DNA from: Helicobacter felis ATCC 49179
GTDB lineage: Bacteria > Campylobacterota > Campylobacteria > Campylobacterales > Helicobacteraceae
Length of the DNA stretch: 64,000 nt
Direction: 5' to 3'
NCBI RefSeq assembly: GCF_000200595.1
Contig: NC_014810.2
Coordinates: 310,001-374,000, forward strand
Part shown: positions 29,685 through 39,077 of the stretch, one piece after another
Layout of the letters: the number at the start of each line of letters is the position of its first letter
How positions within the stretch are numbered: position 1 is the stretch's first letter
The notes under the pieces: model-generated
What the model was told of the DNA's origin: nothing
The model's input: the letters and a program-made list of their open reading frames with translations, nothing else
The model's database searches: none
Made by a program: the position numbers and the translations under genes

Positions 29685-30709
29685 TGCGCTTAGACATACA
29701 GACAAAACAAGGAGCTTATGCTGTGAGCATTGGGGCATTGCCTCAAGTTAAATTGTCCTGTAAAGCTTTGGTTGTGAGCGATACTCTAGTTGGAGAGTTG
29801 TATTTGACTTCCTTGCTAAAGCGTATCAATGCAACACACATAGTAACCCACCTAGTGCCCACAGGCGAGTCTTTTAAAACTTGGCAGACTTTGGAGGGTA
29901 TTTTAGAGAGTGCCTTTGGTGCGCATTTAAATCGATCGGATTGCATGATAGCTTTGGGGGGCGGAGTGGTGAGCGATATGGTGGGCTTTGCTAGCGCGAT
30001 CTATAAAAGAGGGATTGATTTTTATAATATCCCTACGACCTTGCTCGCCCAAGTGGACGCGAGTGTAGGGGGCAAAACGGGGATTAACAACGCGCATGGG
30101 AAAAACCTCATCGGAGCTTTTCATCCGCCTAAAGCCGTTTACATCGATCCTAGTTTTTTAAAAACCTTGCCCCAGCGCGAGTTTAGGGCTGGGATTGCAG
30201 AGATGATCAAAAAGGCGATCTGTTTGGACGCGTCCTATTTTGAGTGGTTGGGCAATCACCCCATAGAGTCGCACTTGGAGGAGGCGATTTTTAAAAGCGT
30301 GCAAATCAAGGCTAGAGTGGTGGAACAAGATGAGCAGGAAAAAGGCTTGCGTATGGGGCTTAACTATGGCCATACTTTCGCGCATGCCATTGAAAAAGAG
30401 GGTAATTATACGGAATTATTGCACGGGGAGGCAGTGGGGATAGGCATGCGCATGGCCAATGCGCTAGCTTTGCACTTGGGTTTTCTTAAGCATACGGATT
30501 ATATGCGCATGGAGACTTTGTTGCGCGCCTATGGCTTAGACCTACCCTATCAAATCAAAAACATGGAGAGTTTTTATACCACCATGCAACAGGATAAAAA
30601 AAATAGCTCAGGGGTGCGTTTCATTTTACCCACAAGCATCGGAAGTTTTAAAATATGCGATGAGGTGCCCCAAAGCGTGGTGTGTGAAGTGCTGAGAGCA
30701 TGGGCTTAA
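29681..30709 (+). CDS. aroB: 3-dehydroquinate synthase
   Basis: Second step of the shikimate pathway, converting DAHP to dehydroquinate with NAD and a divalent metal. The 342-residue protein has the GGGVVSDMVGFAS NAD loop near 88-100, PTTLLAQVDASVGGKTGIN near 113-131, and metal ligands in NYGHTFAHAIE near 230 and LLHGEAVGIGM near 246. The start codon overlaps the upstream stop by 4 bases, and the end overlaps the first mscS gene by 10. Confidence 0.96.
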   Translation: MMRLDIQTKQGAYAVSIGALPQVKLSCKALVVSDTLVGELYLTSLLKRINATHIVTHLVPTGESFKTWQTLEGILESAFGAHLNRSDCMIALGGGVVSDMVGFASAIYKRGIDFYNIPTTLLAQVDASVGGKTGINNAHGKNLIGAFHPPKAVYIDPSFLKTLPQREFRAGIAEMIKKAICLDASYFEWLGNHPIESHLEEAIFKSVQIKARVVEQDEQEKGLRMGLNYGHTFAHAIEKEGNYTELLHGEAVGIGMRMANALALHLGFLKHTDYMRMETLLRAYGLDLPYQIKNMESFYTTMQQDKKNSSGVRFILPTSIGSFKICDEVPQSVVCEVLRAWA

Positions 30710-32202
30710 GAATCCTTGTTTTTTTATGTTTGCTATGCGTAGGGCTATATGCTCAGTTAGACCCTAGTGCGCTCAAAGCCCAGCTAGAGAGTTTGGACAA
30801 ACAGCTCGAACCCAACACATGGGTGCAAAAATTCAAGAATTTTGAACATTACCAACAGCTCTCTTTGCAGATTCGCCACTTGCAAGGACAGCTTAGGACT
30901 CTCAAGATCAAGGGAGGACATGGCCTGGAGACAAGCGCGTTAGAACACAATTTACAGAGTCTCCAACACCAACAAAAACTTTTAGAATCTTATAAAAACC
31001 CTCCCTTTAAAGAGTTAGTAGAAAAACCCCCCATTCTCAACACTCCCACTATCACCAACCCCTTTGCCATTATCGGAGGACTCTCTTTTCTCAAGAGCTT
31101 ACAAGGGCATTATAAAATCATGCAGGCCAATTTAGGGAGCTTGAAACACGCTTTAACTCTAATTCAAGAAAAACGCGCCCTCTTAGAACAACTCAACGCC
31201 CTCAGTCCTAAGCCACAACTCAGCGCACAAATCTCCCAAGAGCAAGTGAAAATCCTCGAATTTCAAAGCGCGCAAAATCTCTTAAGTGCGAGTATTGAGA
31301 GTTATGCTAAAGATGTGCAGGCCACGCGCGCCAATCTCCAAGATCAGATCAAAGATCAACTTTTTAAATTGGCTTGGGTGGTGTTGGCTGCTTTGGGGAG
31401 TGTGTTATTGGCTTGGTTGCTCAAACGCTTGAGTCATAAATACTTGAGCGGAGATGAGCGCGCTTACACCATTAATAAGGCGATCAACTTTATCAATGCC
31501 AATGTCATTGTTTTAATCTTCCTGTTTGCTTATTTGGAAAATATCTCTTATCTCATCACTTTCTTAGGTTTTGCCAGCGCGGGGTTTGCTATTGCTATGC
31601 GGGATGTCTTCATGAGCGCGCTAGGGTGGCTATCCATCTTAATTAAGGGAAGTGTGCATGTGGGCGATCGGGTTGGGATTACTAAAGATGGAAATACCTA
31701 TGTGGGCGATGTGTTGGACATTTCCATGCTCAATATCACCATTTTAGAAGATGTAACTCTCACTACCTACACAAAAAATAATGGGTGTGCCGGGCGCATT
31801 ATCTTTGTGCCCAATAACTACATTTTTACCGGACTCTTTTCTAATTACACGCATTTGGGCCTCAATGCGATATGGGATAGCATAGACTTCTTGCTCCCTT
31901 TTGGCTCTAATTACCAACACGCTATAGACATTGCCCTAAAAATTGCCACCATGCACTCTCAACCTTACAGCCAAGCCACCCGCACACGCTTAAATAAGAT
32001 GCGCGCCAAATACGCCCTGCGCGCCTTGGATTCTGAGCCTAAAATAGCCCTCATGCCTGAAAAAGAGGGGTTGCGCTTGCATGTTTCCTACTTGGTGAAC
32101 GCTTATGACACGCTGAGTTTGCGCTCTGCGATCGCCCTAGAGATCACTCAGGCGTTCGAACAGGCGGATGACATTTTCATCACCCCTAAGTCTGCCTCAT
32201 GA
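30700..32202 (+). CDS. MscS-family mechanosensitive channel, first of a tandem pair
   Basis: A 500-residue protein with a signal-like N-terminus (1-18), a long periplasmic coiled-coil region (about 20-215) and three membrane helices (about 222-240, 265-285, 290-310). The pore-lining helix and beta domain follow (GFASAGFAIAMRDVFMSALGW, then VGDRVGI..GNTYVGDVLDISML). These match the MscS core; the big periplasmic part is shared with MscK-like proteins. It is closely similar throughout to the next gene, showing tandem duplication. It would release solutes during osmotic downshock. Confidence 0.85.
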   Translation: MGLRILVFLCLLCVGLYAQLDPSALKAQLESLDKQLEPNTWVQKFKNFEHYQQLSLQIRHLQGQLRTLKIKGGHGLETSALEHNLQSLQHQQKLLESYKNPPFKELVEKPPILNTPTITNPFAIIGGLSFLKSLQGHYKIMQANLGSLKHALTLIQEKRALLEQLNALSPKPQLSAQISQEQVKILEFQSAQNLLSASIESYAKDVQATRANLQDQIKDQLFKLAWVVLAALGSVLLAWLLKRLSHKYLSGDERAYTINKAINFINANVIVLIFLFAYLENISYLITFLGFASAGFAIAMRDVFMSALGWLSILIKGSVHVGDRVGITKDGNTYVGDVLDISMLNITILEDVTLTTYTKNNGCAGRIIFVPNNYIFTGLFSNYTHLGLNAIWDSIDFLLPFGSNYQHAIDIALKIATMHSQPYSQATRTRLNKMRAKYALRALDSEPKIALMPEKEGLRLHVSYLVNAYDTLSLRSAIALEITQAFEQADDIFITPKSAS

Positions 32203-33779
32203 GGTGGTGGCTCTTAGCTTTATATTTTGGCGTGTTGCTAGGCTCTCAAAATGCTAGCACGACCAAAGAAACCTTAATGCAGCTCCAAACAGAACTCACA
32301 CGCCTTGAAAAACACCTAGACACCAACAACAACATTTGGCTTAAAAAATTTAATAATGTGGAGAGCTACGATCAAATCTATGAGGAAATCCAAAGTATCC
32401 AGCACCAACTCAAGGTGCTCAAACGCAAAAGAGGGGGAGACACTCTACAGATCAGCACCCTAAATCACACTTTGCAGGCTCTCAAACACCAAGAGGAGCT
32501 TTTGGAACAATATAAGATCAACCCTTTTAAAGAACTCGTAGAAAAACCCCAAATTGGCACGATTCCCTTCATTAGCAATCCTTTAGCGATTGTAACAGGG
32601 GTGTCTTTTATCAAAACCATTAAAGCGCAATATGCAACAATGCAACGCAATCACAAGCTCTTAGTGCAGGCTTTAGAACTCTTAGAGCAAGAAGTGAGTG
32701 TGTTGACCCAGTTAAAAACCCTGCAGGGGAATAACAATATCGCTAAAAAGCTTTACCAAGAGCAGATTAAAAAAATCGAATTGCAAGGGGCGCAAAAACT
32801 CTTAAAAACTAGCATGGATTTATATGCTAAAGACATCGAAGAAGCTAGTGCTAATATCCAAACCCAAATCAAAGCCCAACTCTTCAAACTCTTGTATGTG
32901 ATGCTAATCGCCTTGGCAAGTATTGTTCTAGCATGGGTGTTAAAAATCATCAGTCATAAGTATGTCCAAAGCAATGAACGCGCCTATACCATCAACAAAG
33001 CGATCAACTTCATCAATGCCAATATTATCATTTTGATTTTTTTATTTGCCTACTTAGAAAATGTATCCTACCTTGTAACTGTGCTAGGGTTTGCTAGCGC
33101 GGGGCTTGCCATCGCCATGCGCGATTTATTTATGAGTGTGCTGGGGTGGTTTACTATCATTGTGGGGGGTAATGTGCATGTAGGGGATCGCATCAAAGTT
33201 TCCAAGGAAGGAAATACTTATGTAGGCGATGTGCTAGATATTTCCATGCTCTATATCACCATCTTAGAGGATGTTACCCTGACCAGCTACATGGAAAATG
33301 ATTGTCGGGCAGGGCGCATTATTTTTATCCCCAATAACTATATTTTTACCAATCTCTTTGCCAATTACAGCCACTTTGGCATGAAAAGTGTTTGGGACGG
33401 GGTAACTTTTTGCATCACCTTTGATTCTAACCACAAAAAAGCGATGGAAATCGCGCTCAACACCGCCAATACGCACGCCAAACAATATACCGAGATGACT
33501 TATAAGCAACTAGGCAAAATGCGCACCAAGTATTCTCTGCGTAACACCAGCGTAAACCCTAGGGTTTTCATGGCTTTGCAAAAAGATGGGATTCAAATTA
33601 GCGTGTGGTATCAAACCAACTCTTATGCGACCCTCGCGCTCAAGTCTAAGATTTCTAGTGATATTATCCAAGCTCTTTTGCAAGAACCTGATATTTGGAT
33701 CGCCTATAGCACGACTAAATTTGTGCAAGATATGGGTGATGGGTTTGGCAATAAGGACTACCTACAGGAAAAAGCATGA
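32199..33779 (+). CDS. MscS-family mechanosensitive channel, second of a tandem pair
   Basis: A 526-residue paralogue of the preceding channel. It has the same layout: signal segment, periplasmic coiled coil (about 22-220), three membrane helices and a cytoplasmic MscS domain (GFASAGLAIAMRDLFMSVLGW, then VGDRIKV..GNTYVGDVLDISML). The cytoplasmic tail is about 25 residues longer and ends DMGDGFGNKDYLQEKA. The N-terminal halves have diverged much more than the pore region, suggesting different sensing but the same pore. It overlaps both neighbours by 4 bases. Confidence 0.85.
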   Translation: MRWWLLALYFGVLLGSQNASTTKETLMQLQTELTRLEKHLDTNNNIWLKKFNNVESYDQIYEEIQSIQHQLKVLKRKRGGDTLQISTLNHTLQALKHQEELLEQYKINPFKELVEKPQIGTIPFISNPLAIVTGVSFIKTIKAQYATMQRNHKLLVQALELLEQEVSVLTQLKTLQGNNNIAKKLYQEQIKKIELQGAQKLLKTSMDLYAKDIEEASANIQTQIKAQLFKLLYVMLIALASIVLAWVLKIISHKYVQSNERAYTINKAINFINANIIILIFLFAYLENVSYLVTVLGFASAGLAIAMRDLFMSVLGWFTIIVGGNVHVGDRIKVSKEGNTYVGDVLDISMLYITILEDVTLTSYMENDCRAGRIIFIPNNYIFTNLFANYSHFGMKSVWDGVTFCITFDSNHKKAMEIALNTANTHAKQYTEMTYKQLGKMRTKYSLRNTSVNPRVFMALQKDGIQISVWYQTNSYATLALKSKISSDIIQALLQEPDIWIAYSTTKFVQDMGDGFGNKDYLQEKA

Positions 33780-35032
33780 AACAGAAAGTCTATTTTAAAA
33801 CCTTTGGTTGCCGCACTAATCTTTACGACACGCAGGTCATGTTAGCGCACTTGAAAGACTTTGAGCGCGTGGAGTCTTTAGAAGAGGCGCAAATTGTGGT
33901 GCTCAATTCCTGCACGGTAACCAATGATGCCGATTACACCGCGCGCGCCTATGCTAAAAAGGTGCATGCTTTGGGCAAAAAGGTGTATTTTACCGGGTGT
34001 GGAGCGAATTCTCAAGGCTTGAAACTTTTTGAGCAAGGGCATGCCTTTGGAGTCTTTGGACACGATCGCAAGGAGCAAATCAATGCCCTACTCCAAACCC
34101 CAGAAAAATTTTTCTATGCAGATAGTCTAACCTATGTAGAGCGTAGCATTGTGCCCGATTTTGTCGGCAAAACCCGCGCCTTTGTCAAAATCCAAGAAGG
34201 CTGTGATTTCAAATGCAGTTATTGCGTGATCCCCCTAGTGCGGGGCAAGTCTAGGAGTTTGATCGAGGATCAAATTTTAGATCAAGTGCGCGTTTTAGCA
34301 CAAAAGGGCATTGTAGAAATTGTCTTGACAGGGACCAATGTAGGGAGTTATGGCAAGGAAACCCGTAGCAATATCGCCCGCCTGATTCAAAAAATCGCGC
34401 GCATTGAGGGGATTAAGCGCGTGCGCATTGGCAGTCTTGAACCTAGTCAGATCGATGCAGAATTTTTAGAACTGCTCGATCACCCCATTTTAGAAAAGCA
34501 TTTACATATTGCCCTGCAGCACAGCCATGACACTATGCTCAAACACATGCGGCGGCGCAACCGCACGCACAGCGATCGCGCCCTCTTAGAGAAGATCGCT
34601 TCTAAGGGCTTTGCGCTAGGCACGGATTTCATTGTAGGACACCCTTATGAAAGTGAGGAAATTTGGCAAAGCGCGTTGGAGAATTTTAAGCAGCTCCCCC
34701 TCACACACATCCATCCCTTTATTTATAGTCCGCGCTCAGGCACACTCTCTAGCACAATGCAGAATCGAGTCAATGGCAAAATAGCTAAAGAAAGACTACA
34801 GATTATTAAAACACAGGTACAGACCAATAACCACGCCTTCCGCCAGCAGGTGAAAGCAGAGCAACATGTCTTGGAAGTGTTGATAGAAAGTTACAAAGGG
34901 GGGCTTTATCATGGAAGCGACCAGTATTTTAACCCCATAGAAATCCGCGCCAAAGAGGATTTGCGCGGACAATGGATTCATGTGAGTGATTATGATGTAC
35001 GAGAAGATAAAAACTATGCGCTTTTTGAATAA
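33776..35032 (+). CDS. mtaB: tRNA t6A37 methylthiotransferase (MtaB family)
   Basis: Radical SAM enzyme that adds a methylthio group to t6A37 of ANN-decoding tRNAs. The 418-residue protein has three N-terminal cluster cysteines (FGCRTN, NSCTVTN, TGCGAN), the radical-SAM CxxxCxxC in GCDFKCSYCVIPLVRG near 143-158 and a TRAM domain at the end. The VRGKSRS context fits MtaB more than MiaB or RimO. It overlaps both neighbours. Confidence 0.9.
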   Translation: MKQKVYFKTFGCRTNLYDTQVMLAHLKDFERVESLEEAQIVVLNSCTVTNDADYTARAYAKKVHALGKKVYFTGCGANSQGLKLFEQGHAFGVFGHDRKEQINALLQTPEKFFYADSLTYVERSIVPDFVGKTRAFVKIQEGCDFKCSYCVIPLVRGKSRSLIEDQILDQVRVLAQKGIVEIVLTGTNVGSYGKETRSNIARLIQKIARIEGIKRVRIGSLEPSQIDAEFLELLDHPILEKHLHIALQHSHDTMLKHMRRRNRTHSDRALLEKIASKGFALGTDFIVGHPYESEEIWQSALENFKQLPLTHIHPFIYSPRSGTLSSTMQNRVNGKIAKERLQIIKTQVQTNNHAFRQQVKAEQHVLEVLIESYKGGLYHGSDQYFNPIEIRAKEDLRGQWIHVSDYDVREDKNYALFE

Positions 35033-36674
35033 AAAGCTGATTTTTGGGGCGTTGGGGGTGTTGATAGGGGCAATTTTTGTGGTGTTTTTGTTCTTGCGCG
35101 ATCAGGTCAGATTGGTCAGTCTGAAAGATTTCAACGCGCTTTTACATTCAGATAAAATCCAAAGTATCCAGATGGATGACCATTATGTCTATCTTAAAAT
35201 AAATTTTAAAATCTACAAGACCGCGCGGATAGGTTGGAAAGATGGCTTAGAGTTTCCCACCAATATCCCTATTGAAATCCTCAAAGATGGCAATACAACC
35301 CAACAAGTCTTAGATTTAACCATCATCTTCTTTTTCCTTGTGTTGCTATTATTGCTCCTGCGCTTTGCATGGACGCGCAAAAATCTCCCCTTGCAAACCA
35401 GTTATGATAGCGTGCTCAAAGCTCAGAGTCCGCCCATGCCCTCTTTGCACGCCACTCTGCCTAGCGTGCGCTTTGAAGATGTCGCGGGCACTAAGGAGGT
35501 CAAGGAGGAGCTTTATGAGATCGTAGACTATCTCAAAAACCCCAAGAAATACCAAGATCTAAAGATCAAACTACCTAAAGGCGTGCTTTTGGTAGGACCC
35601 CCGGGGGTGGGCAAGACAATGATTGCTAAAGCCCTAGCTTCTGAAGCCAAAGTGCCCTTCTTTTATCATAGCGGAAGCGCGTTTGTGCAAATTTATGTGG
35701 GCGTGGGGGCTAAGAGGGTGCGTGAACTCTTTGCTAAGGCTAAAGCCTTTAGCCCTTCAATCGTTTTCATCGATGAGATTGACGCGGTGGGCAAGGCTAG
35801 AGGCCACCAGCGCAATGACGAGAGGGAAGCTACGCTCAACCAGCTTTTAACCGAGATGGACGGCTTTGAGGAAAGCTCTCAAGTGATTGTGATTGGGGCG
35901 ACCAATAAAATTGATGTGATGGATGAAGCCTTGCTACGCAGTGGGCGTTTTGATCGGCGCATTTTTATCTCTCTGCCCGATTTAGAAGAACGCATACAGA
36001 TTTTAGATTCTTATCTCAAGGACAAGCAACATAGCCTAGATTGTAAAGAAGTGGCTAAAATCTGCGTGGGCTTTAGCGGGGCGATGTTAGCCTCTTTGGT
36101 CAATGAGAGCGCGCTCAACGCTCTGCGCCACAACGCCCAAATCATCACCATGAAGGACATTTTAGAGGTCAAGGATAAGATCGCCTTTGGCAAGAAGAAA
36201 AATGTTGCCCTGAGTGAGCAAGAAAAAAATCTCTATGCTCTGTATCAAAGTGCTAAGGCATTTAGTGCCTACTGGCTAGAAGTGGAATTTGACAAGGTCT
36301 TGTTGATGGGAGATTTTTTGATTGCTAGCGATCAAAAGGTGCGTAGCCAAAGCGAGATGAACAATAGTATCAAGGTGTATCTAAGTGGGATGATCATCCT
36401 AGAGTTATTTTTTCAAGAGCACTACACCTTAGCCAAAGACGATCTCAAACATGCCTTTGAAATCGCCAAGCGCATGTGTGAGGATTACGCGATGGGGCAT
36501 AAATTCATCGGGGATCGCTCCGACATGGAGGCGTTGCTAGGCACATTGTATAAAGAGCAAAAGGAATTTTTGAGCAATTCTAAAATACAGGTGCAGGCGA
36601 TGGCTAAAATCTTGCTAGAAAAAGAAAAGCTCTCCAAGCCCCAAATCCAAGAGATTTTACATTCCTTTGTATGA
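35016..36674 (+). CDS. FtsH-like AAA+ membrane ATPase lacking the zinc protease motif
   Basis: From the ATG at 35016 the protein has 552 residues. Two membrane helices (8-27 and about 100-118) flank a small periplasmic domain. The AAA module is intact: Walker A GPPGVGKT at 194-201, Walker B IVFIDEID near 249-256, and the second region of homology [10 protein letters not shown] near 307-315. Where FtsH has HEAGH, this protein reads QSAKA (about 411-415), so two zinc ligands and the catalytic glutamate are absent; the region of the third ligand survives (AKDDLKHA). It probably unfolds or remodels rather than cuts. GTG or ATG starts at 34986-34995 are alternatives. A similar gene sits at this place in H. 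pylori. Confidence 0.85.
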   Translation: MRFLNKKLIFGALGVLIGAIFVVFLFLRDQVRLVSLKDFNALLHSDKIQSIQMDDHYVYLKINFKIYKTARIGWKDGLEFPTNIPIEILKDGNTTQQVLDLTIIFFFLVLLLLLLRFAWTRKNLPLQTSYDSVLKAQSPPMPSLHATLPSVRFEDVAGTKEVKEELYEIVDYLKNPKKYQDLKIKLPKGVLLVGPPGVGKTMIAKALASEAKVPFFYHSGSAFVQIYVGVGAKRVRELFAKAKAFSPSIVFIDEIDAVGKARGHQRNDEREATLNQLLTEMDGFEESSQVIVIGATNKIDVMDEALLRSGRFDRRIFISLPDLEERIQILDSYLKDKQHSLDCKEVAKICVGFSGAMLASLVNESALNALRHNAQIITMKDILEVKDKIAFGKKKNVALSEQEKNLYALYQSAKAFSAYWLEVEFDKVLLMGDFLIASDQKVRSQSEMNNSIKVYLSGMIILELFFQEHYTLAKDDLKHAFEIAKRMCEDYAMGHKFIGDRSDMEALLGTLYKEQKEFLSNSKIQVQAMAKILLEKEKLSKPQIQEILHSFV

Positions 36675-37285
36675 TGGTGGGCACCTACTTTAGCGGTTTT
36701 GGTTTTGCCAATGAGAGCTGGCTTTTTGGCTGGATTTTAGAAAAATGCACGCGCTACGATGTAGCCGGTTTTAGCTATGGGGCTACGCGTGCGCTAGAGT
36801 ATGCCTATGAGCAAGTTAGACAGAGCAAACGCGTGCAACACCTCGTCTTAATCGCCCCTTGCATGCTCGCCCACAAAAGCCAAGCCTTTAAAAATTTACA
36901 ACTCAAAGCCTACCAACAAAACCCCCAAGCTTACATGCAAGCTTTCTTTGAAAAAATCGGTTGGAGCGCGCTCTTAGCACAAGACCCCAGCCTAGCGCGT
37001 TATACGCATTTAGGTAGTCTGCAAGATTTGCAAACCTTGCTCAACTACTACTATGCCCCTGAAAAGTTAGAGTTTTTATGCGCTAAGGGAGTGCGTTTGG
37101 AGGTCTTTATCGGGTTGGAAGATGCGATTATGGACGTTAAGGCATTGTGCGCCTTCTTTAGAAATTACGGCTGTGTGTGGCAATTTAAGGGGGCTAATCA
37201 TTTGCTCAGAGTGCAGGCCAAATCCTCTTCTTTAAAAAAACCACCATGTGCCGATGGTGAAGCCTATCCCAATACAATGGTTTAA
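36671..37285 (+). CDS. bioV: Pimeloyl-ACP methyl ester esterase (BioV type)
   Basis: Alpha/beta hydrolase that frees pimeloyl-ACP from its methyl ester to start biotin ring assembly; Helicobacter uses BioV in place of BioH. The 204-residue protein has the nucleophile elbow GFSYG with Ser35, an acid in GLEDAIMD (Asp151 most likely) and the histidine in GANHLL (His177). It is shorter than BioH, as expected for BioV. The last 25 residues are a polar tail past the catalytic histidine. It overlaps the FtsH-like gene by 4 bases. Assignment rests on the opening SGFGF, the triad, and position next to the FtsH-like gene. Confidence 0.78.
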   Translation: MMVGTYFSGFGFANESWLFGWILEKCTRYDVAGFSYGATRALEYAYEQVRQSKRVQHLVLIAPCMLAHKSQAFKNLQLKAYQQNPQAYMQAFFEKIGWSALLAQDPSLARYTHLGSLQDLQTLLNYYYAPEKLEFLCAKGVRLEVFIGLEDAIMDVKALCAFFRNYGCVWQFKGANHLLRVQAKSSSLKKPPCADGEAYPNTMV

Positions 37286-37286
37286 C

Positions 37287-38327
37287 ATGGAAAAATTATT
37301 AGTGGTGCGTAACGATAAATTGGGCGATTTTGTCCTAGCTTGGCCTGCCTTTGCCCTGCTCAAAGCTTCCATGCCTAAAACCCGCCTCATTGCCCTTGTG
37401 CCTAGTTATACCGCTCCCTTAGCGCGCATTTGTCCGTATTTAGATGGTGTGATTGTGGACGCCGGGCGCAACGCTTCCAAAAAGGCTAAAAGAGAGACCT
37501 TAGAGCAGATTAGAGCCCAAAAATTCCCCGCTGTGATTAGCTTTTTTTCCACCTCTTATAACGCTTTTTTGCTCTATAAGGCGCATATCCCCTTCCGCCT
37601 TGCCCCTGCCACCAAGCTTATTCAATTCCTTTATAATCACCGCTTACGCCAACGCCGTTCTCTCTCTATCAAGCCCGAATTTGAATATAACTTAGACTTG
37701 GCACGCTATTTTTTAAACTTGCAAAATCTTGAGGTGGTAGAACCTAAAGGTCCCCCCTATTTGTGTTTTGAGCAAACAGAAATCCTAACTCAGGCAGATA
37801 TGTTAAAGCGCAGATGGGGATTGGATAGTGCTAAACCTTGGGTAGTGGTGCACTCCGGAACAGGAGGCTCTTCGCCTAATTTATCTTTTCAGCAGTGGAC
37901 AGAGTTGATCAAAGGTCTTTTAGATCGCTTAGATGTGCAGATTATTTTAAGCGCAGGACCTGATGAGAGTCAAAATGCGCACGCATTAGCTGATTCAATA
38001 GGGCATCCTCATATCGTGGTGTATGATAAAAACGAGGGGATGGTAGATTTTGCGCGTTCCCTAGCCTGCGCGCATTTTTTCATCTCAGCAGCCACAGGTC
38101 CTCTGCATTTAGCCTCTGCACTCAATGTGCCTACCTGTGCTTTCTACCCTGCGCGCGCCTCTGCTGCCCCCCTGCGTTGGCAACCTATCAATGATCCTTC
38201 CAAACATTTAGCTTTCATGCCACAGACAACAGACACAGAGCAAGAGATGAACATGGCACTCATTGAAATCCCTCAGATTTTAGACCCGTTGGTAGCCTTT
38301 ATTCAGCAGTATTTACCCCAAACATAA
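37287..38327 (+). CDS. Glycosyltransferase family 9, heptosyltransferase-like
   Basis: A 346-residue GT-B enzyme resembling ADP-heptose:LPS heptosyltransferases of core lipopolysaccharide synthesis. The N-terminus LLVVRNDKLGDFVLAWPAF carries the acceptor-site KLGD motif. The C-terminal half has VVHSGTGGSSPNLSFQQW near 200 and FISAATGPLHLASAL near 280, which binds the nucleotide sugar. Whether it is WaaC, WaaF or another transferase is not clear. The ATG at 37287 directly follows the bioV stop and begins the fold. It closes the long operon; its stop is one base from the convergent mdaB stop. Confidence 0.85.
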   Translation: MEKLLVVRNDKLGDFVLAWPAFALLKASMPKTRLIALVPSYTAPLARICPYLDGVIVDAGRNASKKAKRETLEQIRAQKFPAVISFFSTSYNAFLLYKAHIPFRLAPATKLIQFLYNHRLRQRRSLSIKPEFEYNLDLARYFLNLQNLEVVEPKGPPYLCFEQTEILTQADMLKRRWGLDSAKPWVVVHSGTGGSSPNLSFQQWTELIKGLLDRLDVQIILSAGPDESQNAHALADSIGHPHIVVYDKNEGMVDFARSLACAHFFISAATGPLHLASALNVPTCAFYPARASAAPLRWQPINDPSKHLAFMPQTTDTEQEMNMALIEIPQILDPLVAFIQQYLPQT

Positions 38328-38328
38328 C

Positions 38329-38913
38329 CTAGAGCGTGTTAAACACCCTTTGCAAATGCGCACTGTAGTCTTTAAGGTATTGTTCCACTTGGGGGTTTTT
38401 GCTCACATCATTGCAGATAAAACTAGGCAAAGCGCGCATACCCAAAAACTCGTGCGCTTTATGCAGGGGGAAATACACCCCCTCCACACCCACGCCTCCA
38501 AAAAATTCCTCTTTCTGAGTAAATGCCTCTAGGGGGGCGTTCCAAGTGAGTGAAAACATGTAGGTTTTGTCCTGCAAAAGTCCACCCGTGCCGTAATTCT
38601 TAGTGGGGTTGTCCAAAGTGCGCCCATCGTTTTTAAAGAGTTTGCCCCGCCCGGTGGTAAAAACCTCGTCCATGTATTTTTTGACGACCCAAGGCGCGCC
38701 CATCCACCAGCCGGGCATTTGCCAAATGAGTGTATCAGCTTGCAAAATTTTTTCAATCTCTTCTTCAATTATGTAGCCTTGATCGATGTGGGTTTGAGTG
38801 GTGCTATGCCCTAAATCTTGTAGGATTTTTAGCGCATGCGCGTGCAGAGTGGCATTGAGCCTACCTTTGGAATGCCCAAATTCCTTAGCTCCATTGAGTA
38901 ATAAAATGTGCAT
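38329..38913 (-). CDS. mdaB: NAD(P)H quinone oxidoreductase (modulator of drug activity B)
   Basis: A 194-residue flavodoxin-like enzyme that reduces quinones by two electrons and protects against oxidative stress. HILLLNGAKEFGHSKGRLNATLHA at the start is the FAD/NAD(P)H loop, and WQMPGWWMGAPWVVKKYMDEVFT near 84-106 is the family signature. Length matches the H. pylori protein. It lies 40 bases after the tRNA-Met gene on the same strand and may be partly transcribed from the tRNA promoter. Confidence 0.93.
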   Translation of the reverse strand: MHILLLNGAKEFGHSKGRLNATLHAHALKILQDLGHSTTQTHIDQGYIIEEEIEKILQADTLIWQMPGWWMGAPWVVKKYMDEVFTTGRGKLFKNDGRTLDNPTKNYGTGGLLQDKTYMFSLTWNAPLEAFTQKEEFFGGVGVEGVYFPLHKAHEFLGMRALPSFICNDVSKNPQVEQYLKDYSAHLQRVFNTL

Positions 38914-38953
38914 GGTAATCCTTAAAAACGATGTAAAAAAATATTAGGGGAGA

Positions 38954-39031
38954 TGGTGTCAAAGGGGGGACTTGAACCCCCGACCTCCGGCTTATGAGAC
39001 CAGCGCTCTAAACCAGCTGAGCTACCTTGAC
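38954..39031 (-). tRNA. tRNA-Met (anticodon CAU), elongator type
   Basis: On the minus strand a full cloverleaf is present. The acceptor GTCAAGG pairs with CTTTGAC (one G-T pair). The D arm is GCTCAGCTGGTTTAGAGC, the anticodon stem-loop CTGGT-CTCATAA-GCCGG, and the T arm GGGGG-TTCAAGT-CCCCC. Discriminator A is followed by an encoded CCA. The first pair is normal G-C, so this is the elongator and not the initiator. A tRNA-Ile2 reading after modification is a less likely alternative. Confidence 0.93.
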
Positions 39032-39045
39032 GCAGAAAAACGCCT

Positions 39046-39051
39046 ATTATA
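39046..39051 (-). promoter_or_regulatory. -10 box for tRNA-Met
   Basis: TATAAT on the minus strand, 14 bases before the tRNA 5' end, giving a short precursor leader of about 8 bases. Confidence 0.6.
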
Positions 39052-39077
39052 AAGGTATTTTGCTTAAAAATAGTTGA

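Noticed and set aside
37248-37286. Earlier start for the glycosyltransferase within bioV
   Set aside because: The extra 13 residues are not part of the fold. The ATG at 37287 directly begins the conserved KLLVVRNDKLGD segment.
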